Notes: a model not told the origin generated them from the sequence alone. A stretch of DNA of 64,000 nucleotides from Panacagrimonas sp. (GCF_020697055.1 NZ_JAJFBP010000008.1:1-64000), one strand, 5' to 3'; shown: positions 26,268-36,096, counted from the stretch's first letter. Translations and numbers: made by a program.

Positions 26268-26585
26268 TCAGACCTTGGACGAATCGAAGAAACTGGCCAT
26301 GCGCTGCGCCAGCATCATGTCGCCCTCGACCTGCAGCTTGCCGGTCATGAAGGCCTGCATGCCGTTGAGCTCGCCCTTCATCAGGGCGACCAGATCGTCG
26401 TCCTCCATGGTGATGGCCAGATCCGAGTTCGCGGCCGTACCGTCACCCGTGGTGCAGGTGCCGTTCTTGATCACGACGTGCATCGGCGTGGAGCAGTTGA
26501 ACTGGATCGTGCAGTCCGTGCCCTGTGCGGCCGAGGCGTCGAAAGCCTTGGGCAGGTTGCGGATCATTTCGGCTGCGGTGGTCAT
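26268..26585 (-). CDS. SCP2 sterol-transfer-domain protein
   Basis: This 105-residue protein is a stand-alone SCP2 domain, a small lipid-binding fold. Recognisable parts are the acidic TMEDDDLVALMKGE and the helix after it, then MTGKLQVEGDMMLAQRMASFF, the typical ending of bacterial SCP2 proteins. A clear AGGGAG ribosome site precedes the ATG. The strong terminator right after its stop suggests high expression as a single-gene unit. It may bind fatty acids or acyl-CoA; the actual ligand is unknown. Confidence 0.9.
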   Translation of the reverse strand: MTTAAEMIRNLPKAFDASAAQGTDCTIQFNCSTPMHVVIKNGTCTTGDGTAANSDLAITMEDDDLVALMKGELNGMQAFMTGKLQVEGDMMLAQRMASFFDSSKV

Positions 26586-26709
26586 CGAAAGACTCCCTGG
26601 GAAGTGGTTTGGGGTAAGGGGGATTCAGGATCGCCGGATGCTAGCCGCCAGAGGTCGAGACTGACAACTTACAATGGCGCCGATTTTCCGTCGGTAAGCC
26701 GGCGTTCCA

Positions 26710-29331
26710 ATGCTCTCCCAATCCCGTCCGCGCGTGATCCTCCGAAGCGATTACCAAGCGTCCGATTTCCTGCTCGACCGCATCGAGCTCGACGTCCAGA
26801 TCGAAGACCAGACCCGTGTCGAGGCGCTGCTGCACCTGCGCCGTCGACCGGGTGCCGATGCCGCGGCGCCGTTGCGCCTGGACGGTCGCGAGATGGAACT
26901 GCTCGGCCTCGAGCTCGACGGACAGGCGTTGCCCGAATCGCGGCGGCGACTCGACGGCGCAAGGCTGCAGATCGACGAGGTGCCGGACGCGTTCGTGCTG
27001 CGCACCGTCGTGCGCCACGACCCCGAGAAGAACACCGCGCTGGAAGGCTGGTATCGGTCGGGTCCGATGCTGTGCACGCAGTGCGAGGCGCAGGGCTTTT
27101 CACGAATCACCTATGCAATCGACCGCCCCGACGTGCTGAGCCGCTATCGAGTGCGCCTGGAGGCGGACGCCGCGCGCTATCCGGTGCTGCTGGCCAACGG
27201 CGATTGCGTCGACGCCGGCACGCTCCCGGGCGGGCGGCATTACGCAGTGTGGGAAGACCCGCATCCCAAGCCCTGCTACCTGTTCGCGATGGTCGCCGGT
27301 GACCTGGCCTGCGTCGAAGGACGTCATCGCACGCCGTCGGGACGCGACGTGTCGCTGCGCTTCTACGTCGATCGCGGCAACGAGGATCGCGTGGAACATG
27401 CGATGGAATCGCTGCGCAAGGCCATGATCTGGGACGAGCGGGTGTACGGCCTGGAGTACGACCTCGACACGTACATGGTCGTGGCGGCGCGCGATTTCAA
27501 CATGGGCGCGATGGAGAACAAGGGTCTGAACCTGTTCAACGCCCGTTATGTGCTGGCCTCCCAGCAGACCGCCACCGACGCCGACTACGACGCGGTCGAA
27601 TCGGTGATCGCGCACGAGTACTTCCACAACTGGACCGGCAATCGCGTGACCTGCCGCGACTGGTTCCAGCTCTCGCTCAAGGAAGGGCTCACGGTCTATC
27701 GCGACCAGTGCTTCTCAGCCGACCAGGGCTCGCGCGACGTCACTCGCATCGACCACGTCCGCGTGCTGCGCGCGATGCAGTTTCCCGAGGATGCCGGTCC
27801 CACCGCGCATCCGGTGCGGCCCGACGCCTATGCAGAGGTCAACAACCTCTATACCGCGACGGTGTACGAGAAGGGCGCCGAGATCCTGCGCATGCTGGCC
27901 AGTGTGATCGGCGAACCGGCATTCATCGCCGGCGTGCGTCGCTACCTGCAGCAGCACGACGGCACCGCCGCCACGGTGGAAGACCTGCTCGCGGCGCTCG
28001 AGCATGTGAGCGGGCAGAGCCTCGACGGTTTCCGCCAGTGGTATTCGCAGTCCGGCACGCCGCAGGTCGAGATCCGCGACGAGTACGACGCCAGGTCGCG
28101 ACGCTATCGCCTGCACCTGCGTCAGCACACGCCGCCGACGCAGGACCAGGCACAGAAAAAACCGCTGCCGATCCCGCTGCGCTTCGGCCTGCGCGACGCG
28201 CAGGACCGGCCGCTTTCATTCGAACCGCAACCGCCGTTGCTGCCGCGCACGGACCTGATCCTGCTCGAGGCCGACCAGGCCGAGCTCGTCCTGGACGACG
28301 TGCCGTCGTCGCCGACGCCGTCGTTCCTGCACGGCTTCTCGGCGCCGGTGAAGCTGCGCTACGCCTATTCGGCCGATGCGCTGCAGCGACTGACCCTGCA
28401 CGAGGAGGACGGGTTCCTGCGGTGGGAGGCCGCGCAGCGGCTGATCGCCGATGCCTTGTTCGAATCGATGAGCCAGCCGCAGCCGGGCGAGTGCGTGCAG
28501 GTGCTGGTGCACACGTTGCAGCTGCTCGCGGCCAGTCCGCCGCAGGACAAGGCGCTGCTGGCCGAGCTGCTGCGGCTGCCCGCCGAGAGCGAACTGGCCG
28601 CCACCATCGAGCCGCTGGATCCGCAGCGCGTGGTGCGCGCGCGCGATGGCCTGCGCCAGGCGATCGCACAAGCGCTGACCGGGCCGCTGTCGGTGTGGGC
28701 CGAATGGGCGCCCGCCGAACCGTCGCCCGACAACCGCGCGCGCCGCAGCCTGTCGAACCTTGCGCTCTGGTACCTGGGCGGCCTGGGGTCCGCGCGCATC
28801 CGGCGCATGGCGCTCGAACGCTCGACCTCGCCGAACATGACACTTGCGATGGGTGGCCTGGCCGCGCTGCGCGACGCCGAATCCGACGAGCGCGAGCAGG
28901 CGATGGCCGCGTTCCACGCGCGCTTCCGGCAAGACCCGCTGGTGCTCGACAAGTGGTTCGCGCTCGAAGCGGGATCGGCGCGACCGGGCGGCGTGGAACG
29001 CGTGCGGGCGCTGCTGTCCCACGCTGATTTCCAGCCGAATCCGAACCGCGTCCGATCGGTGCTGGGAACCTTCATGCGCGAGAACCTGCGCGCGTTTCAT
29101 GCACCGGACGGCAGCGGCTACCGGCTGCTCTCCGAGCAGATCCAGCGCCTGGATGCGGGCAACCCGCAGCTGGCGGCGCGGCTGGTCGAAGGCCTGCTCG
29201 GCTGGCGGAGGCTGATCCCCGAACACGGTGAATCGATGCGTGCAGCGCTCGAGCGTCTGGCCCAGGCCGGGCCGTCGCGCGACGTGGCCGAGAAGGTGGG
29301 CAAGGCCCTGGAGAAGCGCGCGGGCACATGA
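26710..29331 (+). CDS. pepN: Aminopeptidase N (M1 family)
   Basis: PepN is a cytosolic zinc aminopeptidase that finishes peptide degradation. The zinc site is HEYFH (His302, Glu303, His306) plus Glu325, spaced as in M1 enzymes, and the substrate-anchoring GAMEN motif is at 266-270. The 873-residue length matches E. coli PepN (870), covering the N-terminal beta domain, catalytic domain, beta domain and helical C-terminus. The stop overlaps the start of the next gene by four bases. Confidence 0.96.
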   Translation: MLSQSRPRVILRSDYQASDFLLDRIELDVQIEDQTRVEALLHLRRRPGADAAAPLRLDGREMELLGLELDGQALPESRRRLDGARLQIDEVPDAFVLRTVVRHDPEKNTALEGWYRSGPMLCTQCEAQGFSRITYAIDRPDVLSRYRVRLEADAARYPVLLANGDCVDAGTLPGGRHYAVWEDPHPKPCYLFAMVAGDLACVEGRHRTPSGRDVSLRFYVDRGNEDRVEHAMESLRKAMIWDERVYGLEYDLDTYMVVAARDFNMGAMENKGLNLFNARYVLASQQTATDADYDAVESVIAHEYFHNWTGNRVTCRDWFQLSLKEGLTVYRDQCFSADQGSRDVTRIDHVRVLRAMQFPEDAGPTAHPVRPDAYAEVNNLYTATVYEKGAEILRMLASVIGEPAFIAGVRRYLQQHDGTAATVEDLLAALEHVSGQSLDGFRQWYSQSGTPQVEIRDEYDARSRRYRLHLRQHTPPTQDQAQKKPLPIPLRFGLRDAQDRPLSFEPQPPLLPRTDLILLEADQAELVLDDVPSSPTPSFLHGFSAPVKLRYAYSADALQRLTLHEEDGFLRWEAAQRLIADALFESMSQPQPGECVQVLVHTLQLLAASPPQDKALLAELLRLPAESELAATIEPLDPQRVVRARDGLRQAIAQALTGPLSVWAEWAPAEPSPDNRARRSLSNLALWYLGGLGSARIRRMALERSTSPNMTLAMGGLAALRDAESDEREQAMAAFHARFRQDPLVLDKWFALEAGSARPGGVERVRALLSHADFQPNPNRVRSVLGTFMRENLRAFHAPDGSGYRLLSEQIQRLDAGNPQLAARLVEGLLGWRRLIPEHGESMRAALERLAQAGPSRDVAEKVGKALEKRAGT

Positions 29332-30551
29332 GGCGCCATTTCCCCGGCTGGCTGGTGCTGCTCGGCGTGCTCACCGCGATCGGCCCCCTGTCCATCGACA
29401 TGTATCTGCCTGCGTTCCTGGCGATCGCCGATGACCTGGGCGGCGCGCGCGGTGCGGTCGAGCGCACGTTGCCGATGTTCCTGGCGGGACTGGCGCTGGG
29501 CCAGCTCGTCTACGGTCCGCTGAGCGATCGCTTCGGACGACGCCCGCCGCTGCTCGCGGGCCTGGCGATCTACCTCGTCGGCACCGTCGGCTGCGCGCTG
29601 TCGACCGACGTCGACCAGCTGACCGCGTGGCGACTGGTCCAGGCGCTCGGCGGCGGCGTCGGCATGGTGGTGTCGCGCGCGGTGATCCGCGACCGGCTGG
29701 ATCCGCGCGCATCGGCGCAGGCGCTGTCGGTGCTGATGCTGGTGATGGGCGCCGCGCCGATCCTGGCACCCCTGGTCGGCGGTTGGATGCTCGAGGTCGC
29801 GAGCTGGCGCGGCATCTTCTGGTTCCAGGCCGCGTTCGCCGTGGGCTGCCTGGTCGCAGTGACGATCGCCATGCGCGAGACGCGCGACCCGGCGCACGTG
29901 CGACCGCTGCGCATGGGCGGCGTGGCGCGCACCTACGCGCGGCTGCTGGCTGATTCGCGGCTGCTTTTTCCGGTGCTCGCCGGCGCGTTCGGCATGGGCG
30001 GCATGTTTGCCTACATCGGCGGATCGCCGTTCGTGTTGATGGGATTGCACGGCTTGAGCGAGCAGCAGTACGCGATGGTCTTCGGCCTCAACGCGTTCGG
30101 CCTGATCGCGGCTGCGCAGCTCAACGGCTGGTGGCTGCGGCGTCTATGTCCCGCCGAAGTGCTGGCGCGCACGCTGTGGATTCCACCCGTGGCAGGACTG
30201 CTTCTTCTCTTGCTCGGCCTGTACGGCTCGCCGCCGCTGGCGTTGCTGATGGTCGGGTTGTTCGCCTACGTGTCGAGCCTCGGACTGATCAGTCCCAACA
30301 CCGGCGCGATGGCCATGGCCGATCAAGGCCGCGACGCGGGCGCCGCTTCGGCGCTTCTGGGCGCGGTCTCGTTCGCCGTCGGTACCGTCACCGGGTTGGC
30401 GGTCAGTTTCGGGGAGAGCGAGTCGGTGTTGCCGCTGGCGGCGATCATCTGTGGCAGCGGCCTGCTGTGCGGCGTGTTCTGCCTGTCGCTGCTGCGCCGG
30501 CGTTCGCTGCGCGTCGAGCCCGATACGGTCGCGGTCGAACCGCCGACCTGA
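29328..30551 (+). CDS. Bcr/CflA-family drug exporter (MFS)
   Basis: This 407-residue, 12-helix inner-membrane transporter belongs to the Bcr/CflA drug:proton antiporter group. The N-terminal LTAIGPLSIDMYLPAF is the hallmark, followed by the MFS loop signature YGPLSDRFGRRPPLL and the antiporter-type motif GAAPILAPLVGGW in helix 5. Start and pepN stop overlap (ATGA), so it is co-translated with pepN. Its substrate is unknown. Confidence 0.93.
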   Translation: MRRHFPGWLVLLGVLTAIGPLSIDMYLPAFLAIADDLGGARGAVERTLPMFLAGLALGQLVYGPLSDRFGRRPPLLAGLAIYLVGTVGCALSTDVDQLTAWRLVQALGGGVGMVVSRAVIRDRLDPRASAQALSVLMLVMGAAPILAPLVGGWMLEVASWRGIFWFQAAFAVGCLVAVTIAMRETRDPAHVRPLRMGGVARTYARLLADSRLLFPVLAGAFGMGGMFAYIGGSPFVLMGLHGLSEQQYAMVFGLNAFGLIAAAQLNGWWLRRLCPAEVLARTLWIPPVAGLLLLLLGLYGSPPLALLMVGLFAYVSSLGLISPNTGAMAMADQGRDAGAASALLGAVSFAVGTVTGLAVSFGESESVLPLAAIICGSGLLCGVFCLSLLRRRSLRVEPDTVAVEPPT

Positions 30552-30637
30552 ACACGTTGCAGAACCGTGACAACGCCCCATCGCGGCGGAATGGGCGCTG
30601 TAACATCCCGGAAATATTCGGGACCTAGAGTGCTGTC

Positions 30638-31336
30638 ATGGGTATGCAAGACAAGCTCGTCCTGGTCGTCGAGGACGAAGCCTCGATCCGGGAGATGGTC
30701 AAGTTCGCGCTCGAACGCGCCAGTTTTCGCGTGGCGACGGCGCCTGGCGTGGCCGACGCCCGTCTGCGCATCGCCGAGGAGCGGCCCGAGATCGTGCTGC
30801 TCGACTGGATGATGCCGGGTGTCTCCGGCCTCGAGCTCGCCCGCGAGCTCAAGGGCAGCGCCACGACGCGGGACATCCCGATCATCATGCTCACCGCTCG
30901 CGCCGAGGAAGAGGACAAGGTGCGCGGCCTGAACATCGGCTGCGACGACTACGTCTCCAAGCCGTTCTCGTTCCCCGAGCTGATTGCCCGCATCCATGCC
31001 GTGCTGCGCCGCGCCACGCCCGGCGGCGAGGATGAAAAGCTCGCCGTGGCGGGTCTCGAGGTCGATCACGCGAGCCAGCGCGTGAGTGCGCGCGGTGAGC
31101 CGATCCGGCTCGGTCCCACCGAATATCGCCTGCTGCACTTCTTCATCAGCCACCCCGAACGCGTCTACACGCGCGAACAGGTGCTGGACCGGGTGTGGGG
31201 CCAGAACATCTACGTCGAGGAGCGCACGGTCGACGTGCACATCCGGCGGCTGCGCAAGGCGTTGCAGCCGTTCGGATTCGACAACATGATCCAGACCGTT
31301 CGCGGTACCGGGTACCGGTTCTCGGAGAAGTTCTGA
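30638..31336 (+). CDS. phoB: Phosphate regulon response regulator PhoB
   Basis: The 232-residue OmpR-type regulator has a receiver domain with the acidic pair near 12-13 and phospho-acceptor Asp56 in LLDWMMPG, and a C-terminal winged helix with the recognition region RTVDVHIRRLRKAL. The sequence is close to PhoB along its whole length, and the next gene is phoR. A single CTGTCAT half-site overlaps the start codon, but I cannot build a complete Pho box upstream. pst and phoU genes are not in the window. Confidence 0.95.
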   Translation: MGMQDKLVLVVEDEASIREMVKFALERASFRVATAPGVADARLRIAEERPEIVLLDWMMPGVSGLELARELKGSATTRDIPIIMLTARAEEEDKVRGLNIGCDDYVSKPFSFPELIARIHAVLRRATPGGEDEKLAVAGLEVDHASQRVSARGEPIRLGPTEYRLLHFFISHPERVYTREQVLDRVWGQNIYVEERTVDVHIRRLRKALQPFGFDNMIQTVRGTGYRFSEKF

Positions 31337-31337
31337 A

Positions 31338-32741
31338 ATGAATAGGGCGCCGGCCAAGCCGCCGGCGGCAGCCGCGGAGGAGCCCGACCGTCGTCCGGCC
31401 GTGTTTCGCACCGTGCAGCGGGCCCTGCGTCGCGAAGTGTCGAAGATCACGATCATCGCGCTGGTCGGCATGTTCGTCGGCTGGATCTTCGAACACGCGT
31501 TGCTGGGATACGCGGTCGCCGTGACGATCTACCTGGCCATGCAGCTGCGGCACCTGCGCGCGCTGCGCCAGTGGCTGGAGGCGCCCAAGCACGTCGAGCT
31601 GCACGAGCCCGGCGGCCTGTGGGGCGAGGTGTTCGAAAAGCTGCTGGATATGCAGAAGCGCAATCGCAAGCGCAAGAAGAAGCTGCAGGCGATCGTGTCG
31701 GAATTCCAGGCCTCGACCGAGGCGCTGCCGGACGGCGCCGTGGTGCTGGGCGAGCGCGGCGAGATCGCGTGGTTCAACAAAGCCGCGCAGGCGATGCTGG
31801 GACTGCGCGGGCAGCAGGACGTCGGCATCCGCATCCCCAATCTCGTGCGCGATCCGGAATTCACCGAGTACTTCACCGACAACGATTTCCTCGGCGAGGT
31901 CGAGGTCGGATCGCCGATCAATCGCGGCGTGCGCATCGCGCTGCGCATCATTCCCTACGGCAACAACCAGCGATTGATGATCGTGCGCGACGTCTCCGAA
32001 CTGCGCCGTTTGGAGACCGCCCGCCGCGACTTCGTCGCCAATGCCTCGCACGAGCTGCGCACGCCGCTGACGGTGCTGCGCGGCTATCTCGACATGATCG
32101 AGCCCGAGGCGCGCGGCAGCGGGCCGCTCTCGCCGTGGCGCATGCCGCTCGGGGAAATGCGCACGCAGGCCACGCGCATGGAATCGCTGATCAACGACAT
32201 GCTCAAGCTGGCCAAGCTCGAGTCCGACGTCGACGCCAAGCAGGACGTGCTCGACGTGCCGGCCGTGCTCTCACGCGTGCTGGAGGAGGCGAGGGCGATG
32301 TCGCAGGACGCGCATCGCATCGAGGCCTCGATCGACGGCGAACTGTTCCTGTTCGGCCGCGAGACCGAGGCGCAGAGCATCTTCTCCAACCTGGTCAGCA
32401 ACGCCGTGCGCTACACGCCGGCACAGGGGCGCATCACCGTCCGCTGGTTCGGCGACGAGCAGGGCGCGCATTTTTCGGTGACCGACAGCGGCATCGGCAT
32501 CGCCGACGAGGACATCCCGCGACTGACCGAGCGCTTCTACCGCGTCGACGTGGGACGTTCGCGCGCCAGCGGCGGCACCGGGCTCGGCCTGTCGATCGTC
32601 AGGCACGCCCTGCAGCGGCACGAAGGGCGGCTCGAGATCCAGAGCGAGCTGGGCAAGGGCAGCACCTTCATCTGCCACTTCCCGGCGCATCGCGTGCATC
32701 GGGCCGAAGAGCCGCCGGAGAAACGCGCGCTCGCGGGCTGA
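31338..32741 (+). CDS. phoR: Phosphate regulon sensor kinase PhoR
   Basis: PhoR phosphorylates PhoB when phosphate is scarce. The 467-residue protein has two adjacent N-terminal helices (about 35-72) without a large periplasmic loop, a charged linker rich in Lys/Arg, a PAS domain (about 120-220), the H-box NASHELRTPLTVLRG with His238, and the HATPase motifs N, G1 (DSGIGI) and G2 (GGTGLGLSIV). The lack of a periplasmic sensor is normal for PhoR, which senses through PstB/PhoU. It begins one base after phoB. Confidence 0.95.
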   Translation: MNRAPAKPPAAAAEEPDRRPAVFRTVQRALRREVSKITIIALVGMFVGWIFEHALLGYAVAVTIYLAMQLRHLRALRQWLEAPKHVELHEPGGLWGEVFEKLLDMQKRNRKRKKKLQAIVSEFQASTEALPDGAVVLGERGEIAWFNKAAQAMLGLRGQQDVGIRIPNLVRDPEFTEYFTDNDFLGEVEVGSPINRGVRIALRIIPYGNNQRLMIVRDVSELRRLETARRDFVANASHELRTPLTVLRGYLDMIEPEARGSGPLSPWRMPLGEMRTQATRMESLINDMLKLAKLESDVDAKQDVLDVPAVLSRVLEEARAMSQDAHRIEASIDGELFLFGRETEAQSIFSNLVSNAVRYTPAQGRITVRWFGDEQGAHFSVTDSGIGIADEDIPRLTERFYRVDVGRSRASGGTGLGLSIVRHALQRHEGRLEIQSELGKGSTFICHFPAHRVHRAEEPPEKRALAG

Positions 32742-32803
32742 TCGACGGGGCTATCCTTCGGGTCCGCGCCCAAAGGTGGCGAACACATCAGGAGGAAATC
32801 CGC

Positions 32804-33751
32804 ATGCGCGCCGACACCCCGATCCTGCACCACTACGCGCAGTCCCCGTTCTCGGAAAAGGTGCGCAAGGTCCTGGGCTACAAGAACCTGCCGTGGAATT
32901 CGGTCCAGATACCGCCGGTGATGCCCAAGCCGGACCTGATGCCGCTCACCGGCGGCTACCGCAAGACGCCGGTGATGCAGGTCGGTCGCGACATCTATTG
33001 CGACTCCAAGCTGATCTGCCGGGTCATCGATCGCCTCGCGCCGGAGCGCCCGCTGATCCCGCGCGGCCTGGAGGCTTCGACGCTGATGATCGAGCGCTGG
33101 GTCGACCAGACCTTGTTCTTCAAGGCGGTGGCGCTGTTCTTCCAGCCGCAGGGCATGACCGCGTTCGCCGCGAACATGCCGGCCGGATTCCTGGACACGT
33201 TCCTCAAGGACCGCGGTGCGATGTTCGCGCAGGGCGGCACGCTGCCCGGGCCGCGCATCGAGACCGCGCGCGCCGAGCTGCCGGGGATCCTGTCGTCGCT
33301 CGAGGCGCAGTTGGGAGACCGTCCCTTCGTCACGGGCGATGCGCCCGTGCAGATCGACTTCGCGCTCTACAACCCGCTGTGGTTCGTCCACACCAATGCG
33401 GGCATCCGCTCCGAGCTCGAGCCGTTTCCGCGCTTGCGCGCGTGGGTCGAACGGATGCTGGCACTGGGCGATGGACCGCGCACCGAGATCGAGGGCGCGG
33501 CCGCCATCGAGGCCTGCCGCGCCGCACGCGCCGATCAGGCGCCGCTGGACGGTGTTCCGCTGCGCTTGCCGCAGGCCCGGCTGGGCGATCGCGTTCGCAT
33601 CGGCGCCGAGGACTATGCGCCCGACATGGTCGAGGGCGAGCTGGTGATCGCCAACGCCTACGAGCTGGCGGTGCGGCGCGAGGATCCGCGCGCCGGGACG
33701 GTGGTGGTCCACTTTCCGCCGGAAGCGTTCGTCCTGCAGAAGGTCGACTGA
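32804..33751 (+). CDS. Glutathione S-transferase-family protein
   Basis: The ATG at 32804 follows a perfect AGGAGG site. The 315-residue product begins with a thioredoxin-like domain (HHYAQSPFSEKVRKVLGYK, then GGYRKTPVMQ and the glutathione-binding DSKLICRVID) and a helical C-terminal GST domain. About 70 residues beyond the usual GST length form an extra beta-rich tail (VPLRLPQARLGDRVRI ... VVVHFPPEAFVLQKVD). The active-site position holds Ser in SPFS. It is convergent with the AraC regulator, one base apart. Substrate unknown. Confidence 0.85.
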   Translation: MRADTPILHHYAQSPFSEKVRKVLGYKNLPWNSVQIPPVMPKPDLMPLTGGYRKTPVMQVGRDIYCDSKLICRVIDRLAPERPLIPRGLEASTLMIERWVDQTLFFKAVALFFQPQGMTAFAANMPAGFLDTFLKDRGAMFAQGGTLPGPRIETARAELPGILSSLEAQLGDRPFVTGDAPVQIDFALYNPLWFVHTNAGIRSELEPFPRLRAWVERMLALGDGPRTEIEGAAAIEACRAARADQAPLDGVPLRLPQARLGDRVRIGAEDYAPDMVEGELVIANAYELAVRREDPRAGTVVVHFPPEAFVLQKVD

Positions 33752-33752
33752 T

Positions 33753-34703
33753 TCAGGCCTTGCCGCGGTTTCGCCAGTCGCGCGGCGTGCAGCCGAATCG
33801 CCGGCGGAACGCGCGCGCGAAGTAGCTCGCATCGCCGAATCCCGTGCGATCGGCCGCGTCGCCGACGCTGACCGCCGCGTCGCGGGACAGCAGGTGCGCA
33901 GCGTGCCGCAGGCGCTGTTCGAGCACGGTCTGCGCGAAGCTCGCCGGTTGCGCGGCGAACACCTCGTGCACGTAACGCACCGAGACGCGGAAGTGCGCCG
34001 CCACGCGCGCCACCGACAGCGCGGGATCGGCGCATCGATCGAGCACGTGGCGCACGATCGATGCGTGGAACGCGTCGCGCACCTGCGCGCGCGCCGCGTC
34101 GGGCAGCTGCGCGGGATCGGGCGCGACCGACGCGCCGATCAATCGCGCCAGCGTGTCCGCCAGGACGCGCGCGGTGGCGGGGGTGGCCTGCGGCGCGCAG
34201 CGCATCGCGCCGGTCATGTTCTGGATCGCGAACCCGCCCAGGGCGCTGCTCGTGTCCACCCGGGTCGCCGTGAGACGGCGCGGATCGTGTCCGAGCAGGG
34301 GCATCAGCTGGTGATGCGGGAAGCGGAAGGACAGCGTGCGGAAGGTCTGCTCGAATCCCAGCGCATAGGGACGCGTGGTATCGACGAGGTAGAAGCTGCC
34401 CGGCTCGGCCAGCATCCGTCGACCGTCCTGCTCGACGCGGCAGGCGCCCTCGAGCTGCAGGTTGGCGAAGAAGTACTCGTCGGCGCGTCGACGGATTTCG
34501 TCGCGACCGCGCACCACCAGCTGCGAGAAGGAGGCGAGGTCGGCGGCGTTGACCTCGGCCAGTTCGTGCAGCGTCACGACGCTGCCGGCGTCGGTGCGAT
34601 CGTTCGGCCGTGAATCGAGTGCGGTGAACGCCTCGCACAGCACGTCGCGCCAATAGCCGAAGCGATGGCGCGGTGCCAGCTGCTGCGTGTCCCAGGTCTT
34701 CAT
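33753..34703 (-). CDS. AraC-family transcriptional regulator
   Basis: The 316-residue protein has an N-terminal cupin-like sensing domain of the kind found in the NtrC/FeaR-like AraC subgroup (EYFFANLQLEGACRVEQDG) and a C-terminal double helix-turn-helix: DPALSVARVAAHFRVSVRYVHEVF and VGDAADRTGFGDASYFARAFR, ending GCTPRDWR. It is divergent from an acyl-CoA dehydrogenase gene 127 bases away and probably regulates it. The ATG at 34703 was chosen because the frame upstream has no family similarity. Confidence 0.92.
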   Translation of the reverse strand: MKTWDTQQLAPRHRFGYWRDVLCEAFTALDSRPNDRTDAGSVVTLHELAEVNAADLASFSQLVVRGRDEIRRRADEYFFANLQLEGACRVEQDGRRMLAEPGSFYLVDTTRPYALGFEQTFRTLSFRFPHHQLMPLLGHDPRRLTATRVDTSSALGGFAIQNMTGAMRCAPQATPATARVLADTLARLIGASVAPDPAQLPDAARAQVRDAFHASIVRHVLDRCADPALSVARVAAHFRVSVRYVHEVFAAQPASFAQTVLEQRLRHAAHLLSRDAAVSVGDAADRTGFGDASYFARAFRRRFGCTPRDWRNRGKA

Positions 34704-34830
34704 GCAGGAAAATCCGGATCGGGCTGCACGATCGGACGGGAAACCGGGTCCGGGTCGCGCTAGGCTGCGGTCACCGTACGTTAGCGCAGCCCGGCGTGCG
34801 TGACATACCGAGATCCGAGGAGAACAGAGC
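34704..34830. promoter_or_regulatory. Divergent araC-type regulator / acyl-CoA dehydrogenase control region
   Basis: The gap must hold both promoters and likely AraC-type binding sites. A GAGGAG ribosome site precedes the dehydrogenase ATG. No clear direct-repeat operator or -35/-10 pair is visible by eye. Confidence 0.4.
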
Positions 34831-36081
34831 ATGGCCATCGATTTCACCCTCAGCCCCGAACAGAAGGCCCTCCAGGCCGGCGCCCGGGCGTTCGGCAAGG
34901 AAGTGCTGACCAAGGTGCGCGGCATCATCGATCCGCTGCCGCGTCCCGAGCAGCGCTTCTTCGCGACCCAGCCGATCTACGCGCAGATGGCCCAGGCCGG
35001 CTTCGTGCATGCGCTGTTCCCCAAGGAATACGGCGGCGGCGGGATGTCGGCGCTGGACTTCGCGCTGGCCGCCGAGGAGCTGAGCGCGGTCGACATCAAC
35101 GTGCCGACGACGCTGCTCGGCACCGGGCTGGGCATGGAGCCGATCCTGGGCTACGGCACGCACGAACAGAAGAAGAAGTGGATCGGCGAGATCCTGGAAA
35201 AACCCGCCGAGCGGCTGGCCTCGTTCGCGTTCACCGAGATCGGCGGCAGCGCCAACTTCGACACGCCCGACCCGAGCGCCGGCGTGCAGACCTTCGCCCG
35301 CCTCGAAGGCGACGAGTGGGTCATCAACGGCAAGAAGCACTTCACCACCAACGGCAGCGGCTGGGACGGCAAGGGCGCGCACGTCTTCACCGTGGTGTGT
35401 CGCACGGATCCGAAGAAACCGCCGGCGGAATCGCTCGCGGTGATCTGCGTCCCGGGTTCGGCCAAGGGCATCGAAGTGGTCGGCTATCTCGACACCGCGG
35501 GTCACCGCGCCGTGGCCTCGCCGCGCGTGCACTTCAACGACGTGCGGGTGCCGGCCGGCAACATCCTGGGCAAGCCCGGCGACGGCGCGAAGATCTGCCA
35601 GCACGCGTTCTCGTGGACGGCTGCGCTGATCGGCGCGGCCTGCACCGGCGTGATGCGCGCGGCGTTCGATCTGGCCTACGACTTCGCCAAGACCGACAAG
35701 CGCGGCGGGCCGGTGCCGGTGATCGAGTACCAGAACGCCGGCTACATGCTCGCGGACCTGAAGATGCGCATCGAGGCCGCGCGCTATCTCACCTGGAAGG
35801 CCTGCCACCAGCTCGACATCACCGATCGGCGCAGCGACGAACTCGCGATCATGACCAAGATCCATTGCTCGGAGCTGTGCGTGCAGGTCGTCTACGACGC
35901 GATGCGCCTGGTCGGCGTGAACAGCTACAGCGACCTGAGCCCGCTGTCCGGATTGATCCAGGACGCGCTGTGCTTCCCGCTGTACGACGGCGGCAACATG
36001 GGCGTGCGGCGCCGCCAGCTGCACCGCAAGTTCATGAACCCCGAGTACGACCCGATGGCGTCGGCCGAAGGGCGCGGCTGA
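34831..36081 (+). CDS. Acyl-CoA dehydrogenase
   Basis: The 416-residue flavoprotein dehydrogenates an acyl-CoA at the alpha-beta bond and passes electrons to ETF. Family features are FPKEYGGGG, FAFTEIGGSANFDTPD, the FAD-binding HFTTNGSGWDG, FNDVRVPAGNILG and the C-terminal catalytic region. The usual YEG catalytic glutamate is Asp386 in LYDGGN. It is preceded by a strong ribosome site and divergent from an AraC regulator that probably controls it. With an acyl-CoA synthetase and a crotonase elsewhere in the window, it fits fatty- or aromatic-acid catabolism; the substrate is not predicted. Confidence 0.92.
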   Translation: MAIDFTLSPEQKALQAGARAFGKEVLTKVRGIIDPLPRPEQRFFATQPIYAQMAQAGFVHALFPKEYGGGGMSALDFALAAEELSAVDINVPTTLLGTGLGMEPILGYGTHEQKKKWIGEILEKPAERLASFAFTEIGGSANFDTPDPSAGVQTFARLEGDEWVINGKKHFTTNGSGWDGKGAHVFTVVCRTDPKKPPAESLAVICVPGSAKGIEVVGYLDTAGHRAVASPRVHFNDVRVPAGNILGKPGDGAKICQHAFSWTAALIGAACTGVMRAAFDLAYDFAKTDKRGGPVPVIEYQNAGYMLADLKMRIEAARYLTWKACHQLDITDRRSDELAIMTKIHCSELCVQVVYDAMRLVGVNSYSDLSPLSGLIQDALCFPLYDGGNMGVRRRQLHRKFMNPEYDPMASAEGRG

Positions 36082-36096
36082 TTTCGCCGACGGCGC

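Noticed and set aside
30552-30637. Pho box upstream of phoB
   Set aside because: Only isolated CTGTCAT/CTGTAAC half-sites are visible, not two repeats at the required spacing; I would not call it an operator.
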